NCBI GenBank assembly: GCA_031270865.1
Contig: JAISWI010000005.1
Span: 1 to 43,020, forward strand
Direction: 5' to 3'
Source: Oscillospiraceae bacterium
GTDB taxonomy: Bacteria; Bacillota; Clostridia; Christensenellales; Aristaeellaceae
Length of the DNA stretch: 43,020 nucleotides
Part shown: in pieces, positions 7,817 to 16,415 of the stretch
Position numbering within the stretch: position 1 is the first letter of the stretch
Layout of the letters: each line of letters opens with the position of its first letter
The notes under the pieces: model-generated
Databases searched by the model: none
What the model saw: the letters and a program-made list of their open reading frames with translations, nothing else
Told to the model about the DNA's origin: nothing
Position numbers and translations under genes: made by a program

Positions 7817-8992
7817 TCATTGATCCAGTATGCCGCTCTGGGCGACAGCCGCCACCGCTTCCTCAATACCGGGCACGGGCATGGTCAGCGCCAGCCGGAC
7901 GTGGCCGCGCCCCAGAGCGCCGAACACCGATCCCGGTATAGTTATCACGCCTGAACGATCGAACAGGTCAGCGACGAACGCGCTATCGTCGTCGTTATAC
8001 CCGCGCGGTATACGCGCCCAGACGAACATCGTCCCCTTCGAGTCGGGGATGTCCCAGCCGATACGCCTCATGCCGCCGCACAGCGCGTCGCGCCGCGCCT
8101 CGTACCGCGCCCGCTGCGACACGACATGGTCCTGCGGGCCGTCGAGGGCGGCTATCGCCGATCTCTGGAATATCCTGCACAGACCGTAGTCGAACTCCGA
8201 GCGCATGGCCGAGAAACGGCGCAGCAGCTCCGCGTTGCCCATCAGGAACGAGACGCGCGTACCCGTCAGGTTGTAAGTCTTGGACAGCGAGTTGAACTCC
8301 ACGCCGATATCCTTCGCGCCGTCCACCGACAGGAACGAGCCGCCCACATACCCGTCGTAGGTAATCTCCGAGTACGCGTTGTCGTGGATGATCCAGACGC
8401 CATGCCTGTTGGCGAATTCCACCAAATCCTTATAGAACGAGCGCGGCGCGACAGCGCACAGCGGGTTCATCGGGTAGGACACGACCATCGCGCGGACGCC
8501 GTCCGGCATGGTCCGGCCTATCTCGCGCAGGTCGGGCAGGAAGCCGTTATCCGCCCGCAGCGGATAGAAGGCGGTTCTGCCGCCCATCAGCCGCGGGCCT
8601 ATGTCGAATATCGGGTAGCCGGGGTTCGGCGCGAGGATCGTCTCGCCCGGATTGAGCAGCGTCAGGCCGATGTGCGCCAATCCCTCCTGCGAGCCCGCCA
8701 CGCTCATGATCTCGCGCGGCTCCAGCGCCGCGCCGTAACGCCGGGCGTACCACCGCTGGACCGCCCCGACCAGCTCCGGGGAATCGACCAGCGCGTATTT
8801 ATACATCTCGGGATCGGCGGCGGCGGCCTTCGTCGCCTCGATGATGTGCGGCGCGGGCGGGAAGTCCGGCGTGCCCACCGACAGGTTGTATACGGGCAGC
8901 CCACGCGCCGCCCGGACCTGCCGCTTGTACTCCAGGATGGTGAATATGTTGGATTCGGTGAACTCGTCGGTCCTAGCGGCAAAGCCCGGCAT
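7817..8992 (-). CDS. Class I/II pyridoxal-phosphate aminotransferase
   Basis: A fold-type I aminotransferase of 391 aa. Seen: YNLSVGTPDFPPAPHI, SVAGSQEGLAHIGLTLLNPGE, APNPGYPIFD, VVSYPMNPLCAVAPRSF, IIHDNAYSEITYDG, the Schiff-base lysine in FNSLSKTYNLTGTRVSF, and LALTMPVPGIEEAV near the end. It resembles the aspartate/LL-diaminopimelate/aromatic aminotransferase group. Because it follows aroQ, aroEK and pheA by only 36 bases, a role in transaminating phenylpyruvate or prephenate is plausible but unproven; LL-DAP aminotransferase is the main alternative. The ATG at 8992 has GGAGG seven bases upstream and is preferred to the ATG at 9007, which lies within that ribosome site. Confidence 0.88.
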   Translation of the reverse strand: MPGFAARTDEFTESNIFTILEYKRQVRAARGLPVYNLSVGTPDFPPAPHIIEATKAAAADPEMYKYALVDSPELVGAVQRWYARRYGAALEPREIMSVAGSQEGLAHIGLTLLNPGETILAPNPGYPIFDIGPRLMGGRTAFYPLRADNGFLPDLREIGRTMPDGVRAMVVSYPMNPLCAVAPRSFYKDLVEFANRHGVWIIHDNAYSEITYDGYVGGSFLSVDGAKDIGVEFNSLSKTYNLTGTRVSFLMGNAELLRRFSAMRSEFDYGLCRIFQRSAIAALDGPQDHVVSQRARYEARRDALCGGMRRIGWDIPDSKGTMFVWARIPRGYNDDDSAFVADLFDRSGVITIPGSVFGALGRGHVRLALTMPVPGIEEAVAAVAQSGILDQ

Positions 8993-9028
8993 GGCCGCAC
9001 CTCCCATTATAATAATTAATCCGACATC

Positions 9029-9469
9029 TTACACCATCCCGTCCGCAAAGTCAACAAGATATTCCATCGCCCGCGCGTAACCCTCGAACCCCAGCCCCGC
9101 GAACGTCTTAAGGCACGCCATCCCCGCGTAGCTTACGCGCCTGAACGGTTCGCGCGCCGACACGTCCGACAGGTGCGTCTCGACCGCCGGAAGCGCGACG
9201 GCCTTGAGCGCGTCCAGTATCGCGACGCTCGTATGGGTGTACGCCGCCGGGTTGATCACGATCGCGTCAGCCGTGCCCAGCGCCTGTTGGATCCACCCGA
9301 CAAGCTCGCCCTCATGGTTGGATTGCCTCACCTCCGCCTCAACGCGCAGCCGGACGGCCGTCTCCTTGACGAAACTCACCAGATCGGCGTACGTCCTCCG
9401 GCCGTATATGTCCGGCTCGCGGACGCCCAGCATGTTAAGGTTAGGCCCGTTCAACACTAATATTCGCAA
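9029..9469 (-). CDS. aroQ: Type II 3-dehydroquinate dehydratase
   Basis: The 146-aa product dehydrates 3-dehydroquinate to 3-dehydroshikimate. Seen: the type II signature ILVLNGPNLNMLGVREPDIYGRRTYADL with the active-site tyrosine in DIYGRRTY, QSNHEGELVGWIQ, INPAAYTHTSVAILDAL, and VETHLSDVSAREPFRRVSYAG. Length is standard. It starts with TTG, with AGGGGG nine to ten bases upstream, 13 bases after the aroE-aroK fusion. Confidence 0.95.
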   Translation of the reverse strand: MRILVLNGPNLNMLGVREPDIYGRRTYADLVSFVKETAVRLRVEAEVRQSNHEGELVGWIQQALGTADAIVINPAAYTHTSVAILDALKAVALPAVETHLSDVSAREPFRRVSYAGMACLKTFAGLGFEGYARAMEYLVDFADGMV

Positions 9470-9482
9470 AACGCCGCGCCCC

Positions 9483-10727
9483 CTATCGGTTGATCCAGCG
9501 CGAGGCTATGTCCGCCGCGCGTTCTACCGCGTCCGCCAACGCGCCGTCGTTGTCTACGACCGCGTCGGCTATCCTCCCATATATCGGCAGCCGGACCCGC
9601 TCCATCCCGGCCAGCGCGTCCAGCCCCGTGGACAGCGGGCGGTCCGAGCGCGAGAGCGTCCCCAGCGGGCGCCGCGCCCACAGCAGCCAGCCGTTCTGCC
9701 GGAACGCGTCAACGTTGCGCCGGTCAAGGACCGCCCCGCCGCCCGCCGCGATAACCTGTCCGCCGCGCTTGCCGACCTCCTCGGCCGCCTCTCGCTCGAC
9801 GGCGCGGAACCCGGCCTCGCCCGATTCGCCAAAGATATCGGGGATGGACTTCCCGGCGCGCGCCTCGATTGCCTCATCCAGATCGACGAACGGCCTGGCG
9901 AGCCGCTCCGCCAACGCGCGGCCTATCGTGGACTTTCCGCATCCGGGCATGCCTATAACCGTGATATTGGATAACTGCCCGCGCGTGTCCGCCTCGATAG
10001 CGTCAATCAGTCCGGGATCGATCCGCCTATCCGTGAACAGCTCCGACGCGCGTAACGCCTGGGCTACCAGCATGGCCAGCCCGTCGGCGCGCGGGATATC
10101 GCGGTCCCGCGCGTCCAGCGTCAGCGCTGTGCTCAGCGGGTTGTATACCAGATCCAGTACGCCGACACACCGCGGGTAGTCGGCCAGCGCGACCGGGGCG
10201 GCCCCATTGTTTGGAAACATCCCCACGGGCGTTGTGTTGACGATGATCTCCGCGTCGGCGTGAAGCCGCCTGGCCTCGCCGTAGTCGACCGGGCCTGAAC
10301 GCGAGACTACCACTATATCCGCGGCTCCGGCGCGTCGCGCGGCGGCGGCGGCGGTCCGGCATGACCCGCCGCTGCCCAGTATCAACACTTTACGATTTGA
10401 TAACGATATGCCCGCCCGGCTTGCCATCGCCTCAAAGCCGAACAGGTCGGTGTTGTGCCCCACCATCCGGTTGTCGCCGTCGAGCGTGATCGTGTTCACG
10501 CTGCCCACCGCCCGCGCCTCGCCGTCCAGCGCGTCGCAGTAACCCATAGCGTCCACCTTATACGGTATCGTGACGTTGAGCCCCCGGAACGCGCGTCCCC
10601 TCAGCAGCCGATCCAATCCGGCGGGATCGACCTCTATCAATTCATAATGATAGTCGCCCAACGCGCGGTGGATACGCGGCGAGTGGCTGTGCCCCAGCTT
10701 AGCGCCGACCAGCCCAAACTCGATCAT
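9483..10727 (-). CDS. aroE-aroK: Bifunctional shikimate dehydrogenase-shikimate kinase (AroE-AroK fusion)
   Basis: One 414-aa polypeptide carries two shikimate-pathway enzymes. Residues 1-250 are AroE: GHSHSPRIH (12-20), NVTIPYK with catalytic Lys57, GHNTD with Asp94, the dinucleotide loop GSGGSCRTA (118-126), and NTTPVGM. Residues about 254-414 are AroK: Walker A GMPGCGKST (259-267), FVDLDEAIEARAG, the GGGAVL segment, and the arginine-bearing lid SRSDRPLS. There is almost no linker. It would reduce dehydroshikimate and then phosphorylate shikimate. The ATG overlaps the pheA stop as ATGA. The frame stays open upstream for about 200 codons, but that part is only the shadow of pheA. Confidence 0.94.
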   Translation of the reverse strand: MIEFGLVGAKLGHSHSPRIHRALGDYHYELIEVDPAGLDRLLRGRAFRGLNVTIPYKVDAMGYCDALDGEARAVGSVNTITLDGDNRMVGHNTDLFGFEAMASRAGISLSNRKVLILGSGGSCRTAAAAARRAGAADIVVVSRSGPVDYGEARRLHADAEIIVNTTPVGMFPNNGAAPVALADYPRCVGVLDLVYNPLSTALTLDARDRDIPRADGLAMLVAQALRASELFTDRRIDPGLIDAIEADTRGQLSNITVIGMPGCGKSTIGRALAERLARPFVDLDEAIEARAGKSIPDIFGESGEAGFRAVEREAAEEVGKRGGQVIAAGGGAVLDRRNVDAFRQNGWLLWARRPLGTLSRSDRPLSTGLDALAGMERVRLPIYGRIADAVVDNDGALADAVERAADIASRWINR

Positions 10728-11860
10728 AGCTCGCGGTACCAGCCCAGGAACCGCGTCCGCTCCGCCCCGCGCTCCAGCTCGCCCAGCAGACGCGGGACAC
10801 GCGAATCCCGCGCGTCCGCCTCTATGTCGATATGGAAGCGGAACTGGAAGTCGCTGCCGGGGATAAGCCTGCTCTCCAGCTTGGTAAGGTTGATCCCCAT
10901 CGACGCGAAGCGGGACATCATCGCGTAGAGCGATCCGGGTTTGTGGGGCAGCGTGAGGATCAGGCTGGCGCGGTTCGCGTCCGGGGTGACCATAAGGTCC
11001 CGGGCAAGGCATAGGAAGCGCGTCGTGTTGCCCGCGCTGTCCGCAATGTCGAAGGCGAGTTTCTCCAGCCCGTACAGCTGGGCGCACGCGCCCGAGGCTA
11101 TCGCGGCCTCGTCGCCCGCCGCGCTGTCCCGCGCGCGCCTGGCGGCTACCGCGGTGTTCGCGCAGGGCACGGCCTCGATGGAAGGACGCGCCTTGATCCA
11201 GCGCGCGCACTGCGCCAGCGCCTGCGGATGCGAATACACCTTGCGAATGTTCCCCAACTCCACGCCGCGCGGCGCGAGCAGCACATGGTCGATAGGGCGG
11301 CGGATCGCGCGGGCTATCGCGCACGCTCGAGACGCCAGCAGGTCATACACCTCCGTGACCGACCCGGCAAGGCTGTTCTCAATGGGCAATACGCCGAACT
11401 GACACAGCCCCTTCTCGACAGCCTGGAACACGCTGGCGAAATCCTCAAAGTAGAGTATGCTCGCCAGCGGGAACAGCGCGTCGCACGCCTGCTGCTGGTA
11501 TGAGCCTTCCACCCCCTGGCACGCCACGACCGCGCTTGCCGGGAACTCCGCCGCCGCCGCGACCGCCTCGCGCGCTCTCGCGGCCAGCGGGCTGTCAATG
11601 CCCAGCGCCTGGCGCTGCTGGGCGCGGCTGACGTCCATCAGCGTCTCGAACACGCGCCTCGCCGCCGTCTCCAGCCCCGGGCCTACCCGCCCGGCAGCGC
11701 GGCGCAGCACCTCGCGCTCACGCGCCGGATCGACTATGGGCATGTTGTTCGCGGCCTTATGCGCCGCTACGTCCTCTACCACGGCCATCCGCTCGGCCAA
11801 CAGGTCCGCTATCGCGTCGTCGATCGCGTCTACGCGCGACCTCGCCTGGCTTAAATCCAT
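10724..11860 (-). CDS. pheA: Bifunctional chorismate mutase / prephenate dehydratase (P-protein)
   Basis: The 378-aa protein converts chorismate to prephenate and then phenylpyruvate. Residues 1-90 are an AroQ-class chorismate mutase (MDLSQARSRVDAIDDAIADLLAERMAV, AREREVLRR). About 105-275 is the dehydratase, with ACQGVEGSYQQQA, FEDFASVFQAVEKG, GVLPIENSLAGSVTEVYDLL, YSHPQALAQC, and the NTTRFLCLA segment. The rest is an ACT domain (LPHKPGSLYAMMSRFASMGINLTKLESR) that normally binds phenylalanine for feedback inhibition. The ATG at 11860 overlaps the end of the preceding small gene by 10 bases. A TTG at 11875 is possible but has no spaced ribosome site. Confidence 0.94.
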   Translation of the reverse strand: MDLSQARSRVDAIDDAIADLLAERMAVVEDVAAHKAANNMPIVDPAREREVLRRAAGRVGPGLETAARRVFETLMDVSRAQQRQALGIDSPLAARAREAVAAAAEFPASAVVACQGVEGSYQQQACDALFPLASILYFEDFASVFQAVEKGLCQFGVLPIENSLAGSVTEVYDLLASRACAIARAIRRPIDHVLLAPRGVELGNIRKVYSHPQALAQCARWIKARPSIEAVPCANTAVAARRARDSAAGDEAAIASGACAQLYGLEKLAFDIADSAGNTTRFLCLARDLMVTPDANRASLILTLPHKPGSLYAMMSRFASMGINLTKLESRLIPGSDFQFRFHIDIEADARDSRVPRLLGELERGAERTRFLGWYREL

Positions 11861-12024
11861 CCGCCAACCCCCCAAACCTCGCGGCCCGTCCCGGAATACA
11901 CGGGCGCGACACGTCTCTCCGGCGCGTCGGTCAGTATTACTGACAGGTACAGCAACGCGCCGAACAGCACCATGATCAGCAGCAGCAGCAACCCGCGCCA
12001 GAGCCTGCCCAACACCCGCCGCAC
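11851..12024 (-). CDS. Small single-pass membrane protein, unknown function
   Basis: A 57-aa product from a GTG one base after the 577-aa gene. It has a basic N terminus (VRRVLGRLWR), one strong transmembrane segment (GLLLLLIMVLFGALLYLSVIL, about 11-31) and a short polar tail rich in Arg, Gly and Val. By the positive-inside rule the N terminus would be cytosolic. The gene overlaps the pheA start by 10 bases and is sandwiched without gaps, which argues that it is real. Ribosome-site quality is weak (GGCGG), consistent with translational coupling. I do not recognise a family. Confidence 0.6.
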   Translation of the reverse strand: MRRVLGRLWRGLLLLLIMVLFGALLYLSVILTDAPERRVAPVYSGTGREVWGVGGWI

Positions 12025-12025
12025 G

Positions 12026-13759
12026 CTAGCCGCCAAACTCCAACAGATAGACAGTCCACACCCCGTCGGAACCAAGACTGTTCACGACAAGCGCGTTCGG
12101 CGTATCCGACGGGTACAGCCGCGATCTCGGCATGTACGCAAGCGCGGACATCGCGCCATACCGGATATCATACCGGTACAATCGGTAAGAACCCGACTCG
12201 CCCATCAGGATGTATACCAGCCCGCCGTTAGCCGCGCATATGTCCTCGACGGGCATCCCCACGCCAATCAGCGTCTCGCGCCACGTGTCAAGGTCGCGGG
12301 CGGTCAGCGCCGCGCCGCTCTCATCCCCGCTCATCAGGACGGCGAGGGAACCATCCGGCGATATGGAGTACCTGTCCGCCAGCCCGATGGCCACGCGCGA
12401 CGCGTCCGACGGCGTGATCCTGTACAGCATCCGTCTCCCGTCCAGCAGGAACAGCCTGTCCGCCCGGCCCGCCATCTCGCCCTCCACGCCGGGATATGGG
12501 TCGATGGCGCGCGCCGCGTCCGGCTCGTCGTCTGGCAGCGCGGCGTCAACCGACATGAAGCGCAGCGGGTCGCCCATCATCACGGCCAGAGTCGTCTCGC
12601 CGTACCACGCGAACGTGTCGGTGGCGCCCGCCAGCAGCTCTGTCTCGTTGGACGCGGCGTCGTTCAGAATGATCCTCGCGCTGCCCGTAACCGCGCTGAC
12701 GATCTGAAGGTCGCCTATATCTGTGGACAGCGCGGCATACCGCGCGTCCGGGCTTAGCGCGGCCCGCCTGACGTTCGGGATGTGCTGCGCCGGCAGCGCC
12801 TTGCGCGTCCCAGACTCATCCAGCGTGAGCAGCGCTCCGTTGGCCCGCTCCACGAAGAATACCGGCGCGTCGGAGGCCTTGTCCAGTATACGCGCGTCGC
12901 GCATGAGCGGCCGGGCCTTCGCGCCAGGGAACAGCTTGGACAGCGCGGCGGTATCAGGACGCGCGTCCGCGTCGGGCAGCCTCCCGCCCTCAAACCACTC
13001 GACCCGGACCGACGCCGGGGTTCCCGCCGACTGGCATAACGCCCGCGCCGCGCGTTCCAGCGCGTCGGCCTCGCCCCTATCGCCGAAACGTCTGGATTGC
13101 AGGATTACCGTGCCGCCGTCCGCGCACCTCACCGGGCTGAACCCCGACTGTGCCAGCGAACCCAGCAGCGGCACATACTCGACGCGGTCCGCGGCGTCGG
13201 CCAGCACCACCCATCCCGGCCGCTCGCCGCGGCTTATGGGTTCCAGCGTCAGGCTAAGGCTGCCGCCCTGCCCCTGGAGCGATACCGCCACGGGGCCGGT
13301 CAGCTGCCAGTACAACGCGCGGTCAAGGCAGAACACGCCCTCGATATCCACGCCCGGGGTATCGGGTAGCGTAAGATCCGTTATCGCGGACCAATCCGCG
13401 AGGTCGGGCACGGAAACGGCCAGCCGCTCGGGGTTCTGGTAGCGCGTCACCGTAAGGCGCGGTATGCTCTGGATGGGCACGGCCTCGCCCTGCGCCGTCC
13501 AGCCTATGAATGACAGCGTCAGTGTCAGCCCGGTCGCGGTCGGCTCGATCCGCGCGGACTTGAGCGCGACGGCGTCCAGGCCGCGCCCGCCCTCGTATAC
13601 CAGCTCGCCATCCGGGTTGGCGGTCACAGCCGCCGGGGGACGCGTCATGCTGATCAGCAGCGCGGCGATCGCGGCGGCCAGCGCGAGGCCCGCTATCCCT
13701 AGGATTCGGTACCGCGTCGACCGGACGACCCGGCCTGGCGGGTAAACGTCGTTACGCAA
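12026..13759 (-). CDS. Membrane-anchored extracytoplasmic protein with beta-propeller-like C terminus, unknown function
   Basis: A 577-aa protein I do not recognise. It has a basic N terminus and one transmembrane segment (ILGIAGLALAAAIAALLISM, about 18-37), so most of it should lie outside the membrane. The middle (about 50-260) reads as a beta-rich domain. From about 290 onward, repeated short strands such as AALSPDARYAALSTDIGDLQIVS, DRYSISPDGSLAVLMSG and GLVYILMGESGSYRLYRYDI look like WD/TolB-type beta-propeller blades. Start is TTG with AGGGG eight bases upstream. It follows mtaD by 37 bases and leads directly into the 57-aa membrane gene and pheA. Its presence within a biosynthetic operon is unexplained. 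Confidence 0.75.
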   Translation of the reverse strand: MRNDVYPPGRVVRSTRYRILGIAGLALAAAIAALLISMTRPPAAVTANPDGELVYEGGRGLDAVALKSARIEPTATGLTLTLSFIGWTAQGEAVPIQSIPRLTVTRYQNPERLAVSVPDLADWSAITDLTLPDTPGVDIEGVFCLDRALYWQLTGPVAVSLQGQGGSLSLTLEPISRGERPGWVVLADAADRVEYVPLLGSLAQSGFSPVRCADGGTVILQSRRFGDRGEADALERAARALCQSAGTPASVRVEWFEGGRLPDADARPDTAALSKLFPGAKARPLMRDARILDKASDAPVFFVERANGALLTLDESGTRKALPAQHIPNVRRAALSPDARYAALSTDIGDLQIVSAVTGSARIILNDAASNETELLAGATDTFAWYGETTLAVMMGDPLRFMSVDAALPDDEPDAARAIDPYPGVEGEMAGRADRLFLLDGRRMLYRITPSDASRVAIGLADRYSISPDGSLAVLMSGDESGAALTARDLDTWRETLIGVGMPVEDICAANGGLVYILMGESGSYRLYRYDIRYGAMSALAYMPRSRLYPSDTPNALVVNSLGSDGVWTVYLLEFGG

Positions 13760-13796
13760 TCATGGTTCCCCTCTATGCGCCAATACGCGCCAAGCG

Positions 13797-15101
13797 TCAC
13801 TCCAGCATCGCCCGCGACGCCTCCCGCGCCGACTCGTATACCTTCAGCGCGTCAAGCCCGGGGTATTGCCCGTCGTCGTACCTGACGATACCGTCCACCA
13901 TCGTCAGCTTCACGTCCGATCCTTGCGTAGCATACACCAAATCGGCGGCGGGATCAACCAGCGGCTGGTGGTGCGGGCCGGAGCGGTCGATCAACGCGAT
14001 ATCGGCTCTCCAGCCGGGTTTCAGCAACCCGACGTTATTATAACCCATCGCCCGCATTCCCGTTAACGTTGCGGCGTTAAACGTTTGGGCGGGTGAAATG
14101 GCGCTTGGATCGCCGCTCACTCCTTTGTGCAGTATGGACATAAGGCGCGTCTCCTCCCAGAGGTTCAGGGTGTTGTTGCTGGCCGCGCCGTCCGTGCCCA
14201 GGCAGACCTTCACGCCCGCCCGGAGCAATGACGGGACCGGAGCGACGCCGCTGGCCAGCTTCAGGTTGGATACAGGGTCATGGCATACGGCGACACCACG
14301 CGCGGCCAATACGCGTATATCGTCCTCGGTCAGCGCGACGCAGTGCGCCGCCAGCGTCGGAGCGTCGAACAGCCCCATTGCCTCGAAGTACGCGGGCGGA
14401 GTCAACCCATTCCGGCGGGCCTTGCATCCCTCCACCTCGGCCATGGTCTCGGACATGTGGACATGTACGCCCAGCCCGCGCTCGACCGCCGCGTCGCGTA
14501 TCGCGCGGATTATCTTAGGCGTTGAGGTGTACTCGGCGTGCGGGGCGAGCATCACCCGGATTCGGCCGTTCTCCGCGCCGTGCCAGTCCTCCGCCAGCTT
14601 GATGGACTCGGCCAGCCGCCCGCCGTCGCCGCTGTCGTCGCCGACCACGGAGCGGGCGAGACAGGCGCGCATCCCGGTATCGGCCGCCGCCCTAGCCGAC
14701 GCGCCCATGAACATGTACATATCCGCGCACGCCGACACGCCAAAGCGCAGCATCTCCAAAAAACCCAGGGCCGCGCCAGCGTAGCACCGATCCTCGCTCA
14801 AGCGTTCCTCGGCGGGGAATATCGCGGTGGTCAGCCAGTCGTTGAGGTTGAGGTCGCTGCCCACGCCGCGCAGCAGCGTCATGGCGGCGTGGGTGTGCGC
14901 GTTCGCCAGCGCGGGTATGGCCAGGCGCCGACGGCCGTCGATACATACCTCGCGGCAGTCATGGGGCGGCGCGTCGGACGCGGGCCCGGCGTAGGTTATC
15001 ACGCCGTCGTCGGTCAGCAGCGCCGCGTCGTCGATGAACGGCAGCGACGCGCCGTCCTCACTGCCCGCGCACAGGTCGATATTATACAGCCTGTATCTCA
15101 T
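13797..15101 (-). CDS. mtaD: S-adenosylhomocysteine / 5'-methylthioadenosine deaminase-type amidohydrolase
   Basis: A 434-aa amidohydrolase with metal ligands in ALANAHTHAAM (His69, His71), HVHMSETMAEVE, LAAHCVAL and LGTDGAASNNTLNLWEE. These are the characteristic motifs of the MtaD/SAH-deaminase group, which converts SAH to S-inosylhomocysteine and methylthioadenosine to methylthioinosine. The ATG at 15101 overlaps the stop of ahcY as ATGA, so the two are translationally coupled. That context favours SAH as the substrate. An upstream in-frame start at 15140 lies inside ahcY and lacks a ribosome site. Other nucleoside or triazine-type deaminases are less likely. Confidence 0.9.
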   Translation of the reverse strand: MRYRLYNIDLCAGSEDGASLPFIDDAALLTDDGVITYAGPASDAPPHDCREVCIDGRRRLAIPALANAHTHAAMTLLRGVGSDLNLNDWLTTAIFPAEERLSEDRCYAGAALGFLEMLRFGVSACADMYMFMGASARAAADTGMRACLARSVVGDDSGDGGRLAESIKLAEDWHGAENGRIRVMLAPHAEYTSTPKIIRAIRDAAVERGLGVHVHMSETMAEVEGCKARRNGLTPPAYFEAMGLFDAPTLAAHCVALTEDDIRVLAARGVAVCHDPVSNLKLASGVAPVPSLLRAGVKVCLGTDGAASNNTLNLWEETRLMSILHKGVSGDPSAISPAQTFNAATLTGMRAMGYNNVGLLKPGWRADIALIDRSGPHHQPLVDPAADLVYATQGSDVKLTMVDGIVRYDDGQYPGLDALKVYESAREASRAMLE

Positions 15102-16339
15102 TCTTCCCCCATAACGTACTTGCGCTGTTCCTCTGTCCACCGGTCGATCTCAACGCCCAGCGACTCCAACTTACGCAAGGCCACCCACTGGTCTATCTCA
15201 GCCGGCACGGGGTGCACGCCCGGCGCGAGTCCCTTGCCGCCCATGGCCAGCGCCTCGACGCACAGCGCCTGCAGCGCGAAGCTCATATCCATTATCTCAA
15301 CCGGATGGCCGTTCCCGGCGGCGAGGTTCACCAAGCGCCCCTCGGCCAGCAGGTAGACCTTCTTGCCGCCAGGCATCTCGAATCCCTCGATGCTCTCCCG
15401 CGCCTTCCACGAGCGTACCGCGCGGCCGCGCAGCATCGCCGCCTCTACCTCCACGTCGAAGTGCCCGGCGTTGGCCAGCACCGCGCCGTCCTTGAGCAGC
15501 CCGAACACCCTCGGCCCAATGACGTCGCGGCAGCCCGTCACCGTGATGAAGAAATCGCCCAGCGGCGCGGCCCGCTCCATGGGCATGACGGAGAAGCCGT
15601 CCATCACGGCCTCGATAGCCGCGACGGGATCGACCTCGGTGACTATCACCCTCGCGCCCAGCCCCTTGGCCCGCATCGCCACGCCCTTGCCGCACCATCC
15701 ATACCCCGCCACGACCACCGCGCTGCCCGCGACATTCAGGTTTGTAGAGCGAAGCACCGCGTCCCAAACCGACTGCCCCGTGCCGTAGCGGTTGTCAAAC
15801 AAGTGCTTGCACATAGCGTCGTTGATGTTATATAATGGAAAAGACAGTTTTCCTTGCCTGACTCGGGCCTTCAGGCGGAGAATGCCGGTGGTGGTCTCCT
15901 CGCATCCGCCGGCTAACCGGTTCGTGCGCCCGATCCCATGGTCCTCCAGCAGCTCGACCAGGTCTCCGCCGTCGTCAATGACTATGTCGGGACCGCACTC
16001 GAGCGCGGCCGATAGGTGCGCGGTGTACTCGCTGGGCGAGCAGCCGCGCGTGGCGAACACCTCCACGCCCCCGCGGCACAGCCCCGCGCACACGTCGTCC
16101 TGGGTGGAAAGCGGGTTGGACCCGGTAGCGAATACCCTGGCCCCAGCCCCCGCCAGCGTCAGCGCGAGATTGGCGGTCTTGGCCTCCAGGTGGATGGACA
16201 TCGCGACGGCCTTACCCCTCAGGGCGCCGCTGTCCGATAGTCGCCGCCCAACGGCCTTGAGCAGCGGCATGTGGTCGCGGGCCCAGAGGATCTTCTCTTC
16301 GCCCAGGACGTACAGCGAGGGGTTCGCGATCAGGGACAT
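15098..16339 (-). CDS. ahcY: Adenosylhomocysteinase family (SAH or S-inosylhomocysteine hydrolase), short form
   Basis: A 413-aa NAD-dependent hydrolase. Seen: GSNPLSTQDDV (73-83), DDGGDL (122-127), EETTTGILRL, NINDAMCKHLFDNRYGTGQS (171-190) with the catalytic Lys178/Asp182 region, the NAD loop GYGWCGKG (212-219), and ANAGHFDVEV. It lacks the C-terminal extension of mammalian and most bacterial enzymes, as in archaeal and Thermotoga forms. At the purine-binding site the canonical His-Met-Thr reads His50-Leu51-Glu52. Overlap with the deaminase gene suggests S-inosylhomocysteine may be the real substrate. The ATG at 16339 lies six bases after GGAGG; earlier frame is non-coding. Confidence 0.92.
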   Translation of the reverse strand: MSLIANPSLYVLGEEKILWARDHMPLLKAVGRRLSDSGALRGKAVAMSIHLEAKTANLALTLAGAGARVFATGSNPLSTQDDVCAGLCRGGVEVFATRGCSPSEYTAHLSAALECGPDIVIDDGGDLVELLEDHGIGRTNRLAGGCEETTTGILRLKARVRQGKLSFPLYNINDAMCKHLFDNRYGTGQSVWDAVLRSTNLNVAGSAVVVAGYGWCGKGVAMRAKGLGARVIVTEVDPVAAIEAVMDGFSVMPMERAAPLGDFFITVTGCRDVIGPRVFGLLKDGAVLANAGHFDVEVEAAMLRGRAVRSWKARESIEGFEMPGGKKVYLLAEGRLVNLAAGNGHPVEIMDMSFALQALCVEALAMGGKGLAPGVHPVPAEIDQWVALRKLESLGVEIDRWTEEQRKYVMGEE

Positions 16340-16415
16340 AGGCATCCTCCCAACGTTATCATGGTTATGGCGGCGATAAACCCAGCGATTTCCAGCGCCG
16401 CGGACTGGAACGAGC

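Noticed and set aside
8126-9019. 297-codon plus-strand ORF opposite the aminotransferase
   Set aside because: Antisense shadow with no family features and no ribosome site; the minus-strand frame is a clear PLP enzyme.
10728-11324. N-terminal 199 codons of the open frame before aroE
   Set aside because: They overlap pheA in another frame and are low-complexity; AroE begins at the ATGA overlap.
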